Part shown: positions 62,966-64,000 of the stretch, piece by piece
How the letters are laid out: each line of letters starts with the position of its first letter
How positions within the stretch are numbered: position 1 is the stretch's first letter
DNA from: DASPSM01 sp036008465
GTDB taxonomy: Bacteria; Planctomycetota; Planctomycetia; Planctomycetales; Planctomycetaceae
Assembly: GCA_036008465.1 (NCBI GenBank)
Contig: DASYNP010000003.1
Coordinates: 62,001-126,000, forward strand
Reading direction: 5' to 3'
DNA: 64,000 bases
Made by a program: the position numbers and the translations under genes
Notes under the pieces: model-generated
Database searches by the model: none
Told to the model about the DNA's origin: nothing
What the model saw: the letters and a program-made list of their open reading frames with translations, nothing else

Positions 62966-64000
62966 CGCCCGCCTCCCGAAATTCCCGAGACGGAGGGATT
63001 TGTCGGGTCGGTTTTGGGACCAAGAGGCGCGTGGCCCTTGGGAGCAACCTGCGGAGGTCGCGCGGTGGTGCCCGGCGGCGATTCGGGACGACGCTTGAGT
63101 TCCGGAATTCCGTCGGTCAGCAGCTTGAGCATGCTGCTCGACGCGGACAGAACCAATGTCGTCCGCTCGTTGAGGATCTTGCGGTAGGCGTCGAGCGCGG
63201 CCAGCACGGCGTAGAAATCCGGGTCCTGTGAGTGGGCCGCATTGAGCACGCGAACTGCCTCCGCCTCAGCCGCGCCGCGAATCCGCTCGGCATCGGCCCG
63301 CGTCTTGGCGAGCAGCTCGTTGTACTGCCGATCGGCCTGGCTCTTGATCATCTGGTTTTCGGCAAGACCTGCTGAGCGGTAGCGGTCGGCGATTTTTTTC
63401 CGTTCGCTCTTCATACGCTCAAACACGGCCTGCTGATTTCCCTGCGGAAGATTGAGCCGCGTGATCCTCAGGTCGACGATCTCAATGCCCAGGCGGTCGC
63501 GCAACGATCCCGATTCGCCGGTCCGGCGCAACGTCTCTTCGCGCACGGTCTCGGACAGTCGATCGAGCGGGCCGGTCTCGTTCTTGGCGGGACCCTGCTC
63601 GGAATTCCGCACTCCGAGCAGGTGACTCAGCTCGACTTGCCCCAGAGCAGTCGTCAGGATCGAGCGAATGCGGCTTTCGAGCCGAGCTTCGGCGATGTCG
63701 CCGCTGCCGAGTCCGCGATAGAAGCGGACCACCGGTCGCTCGAGCGGATCGGCCGGCGCATCCTCGGCCGCCGCGTTATCGTTGGGCGGAGCGATTCTCC
63801 AACAGACGTAGACATCGACGGTGACGTTCTTCTTGTCACTCGTGAACATCTCGCGAGCCGAAGGGGTAAACAACTGCACGCGGCGGTCGAAGCGGCTGAC
63901 GAGGTCGATCGGCCAGGGGAGCTTGAGGTGCGCTCCGCGATCGGCCTGGCGGTCGTAGACACGCACAATGCGGCCAAATCGCTCGACGATCACCGCCTCA
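62962..64000 (-). CDS. hflC: HflC-like SPFH/band-7 protein, cut by right edge
   Basis: The frame is still open at base 64000, so the start lies outside; the visible part has 346 residues. It reads EAVIVERFGRIVRVYDRQAD, then GAHLKLPWPIDLVSRFDRRV, TSDKKNVTVDVYVCWRI and IEIVDLRITRLNLPQGNQQA, the order found in HflC. A helical stretch (FERMKSERKKIADRYRSAGL) with AEAEAVRVLNAAH follows, and the tail is Pro/Arg-rich. It pairs with the HflK-like protein encoded just downstream, the reverse of the E. coli hflK-hflC order. Confidence 0.88.
   Translation of the reverse strand, partial: EAVIVERFGRIVRVYDRQADRGAHLKLPWPIDLVSRFDRRVQLFTPSAREMFTSDKKNVTVDVYVCWRIAPPNDNAAAEDAPADPLERPVVRFYRGLGSGDIAEARLESRIRSILTTALGQVELSHLLGVRNSEQGPAKNETGPLDRLSETVREETLRRTGESGSLRDRLGIEIVDLRITRLNLPQGNQQAVFERMKSERKKIADRYRSAGLAENQMIKSQADRQYNELLAKTRADAERIRGAAEAEAVRVLNAAHSQDPDFYAVLAALDAYRKILNERTTLVLSASSSMLKLLTDGIPELKRRPESPPGTTARPPQVAPKGHAPLGPKTDPTNPSVSGISGGGR

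Overview
This window looks like chromosome from a planctomycete, most likely of the Pirellulales type. It carries gene families that are largely diagnostic of that phylum: a Rhodopirellula-type ECF sigma factor beside a Ser/Thr kinase, a PSCyt1/DUF1549/DUF1553 cytochrome protein paired with a DUF1501 protein, a second DUF1501 protein, many secreted or lipoprotein-like hypotheticals, and GC-rich intergenic DNA full of short hairpin repeats. No plasmid, phage or CRISPR locus was seen. Both ends cut genes: a spermidine-synthase-like protein on the left and an HflC-like SPFH protein on the right.

Layout. 0-7 kb: spermidine-synthase-like C-terminus, EF-hand protein, trans-aconitate methyltransferase, ECF sigma/kinase pair, and an SDR reductase behind a compound inverted repeat. 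7-14.5 kb: HTH/PTS-EIIA protein, HAMP-like membrane protein, alpha/beta hydrolase overlapping a LmbE-type deacetylase, PP2C phosphatase and a large met-zincin. 14.5-20.2 kb: GT-C-like membrane protein, then a YtrA-type GntR/ABC/permease operon with a perfect 16-bp operator, then a lipoprotein. 20.2-26.7 kb: AroH chorismate mutase, a divergent DUF692 protein, xylose isomerase, and a WD40 protein whose promoter and first 22 codons resemble those of xylA. 26.7-31.5 kb: repeat-rich DNA, a lipoprotein, asparaginyl-tRNA synthetase, initiator tRNA and a cluster of small ORFs. 31.5-44.2 kb: DUF1501/DUF1553 pair, esterase, TadE/TadG-like surface proteins, DUF885 protein and a second DUF1501 protein.

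44.2-50.2 kb is the accessory region. About 1.5 kb of non-coding hairpin repeats precede a compact two-gene TIR-PIN operon of visibly lower G+C. More repeat elements and small planctomycete-type hypotheticals follow. The TIR-PIN pair joins a predicted NAD-consuming or signalling domain to a predicted ribonuclease and is the best candidate here for an undescribed defence or abortive-infection system.

50.2-64 kb: an ECF sigma/anti-sigma-like/transglutaminase operon, a 1075-residue M1-like peptidase apparently fused to an Omp85-like barrel, an isoprenylcysteine-methyltransferase-like protein, a Kef-type antiporter with a DUF456 protein, and an SLBB protein behind an HflK/HflC-like pair.

Start sites were chosen by eye from Shine-Dalgarno-like sequence, gene overlap and signal-peptide position. 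All family assignments are from motif recognition, without database searches.
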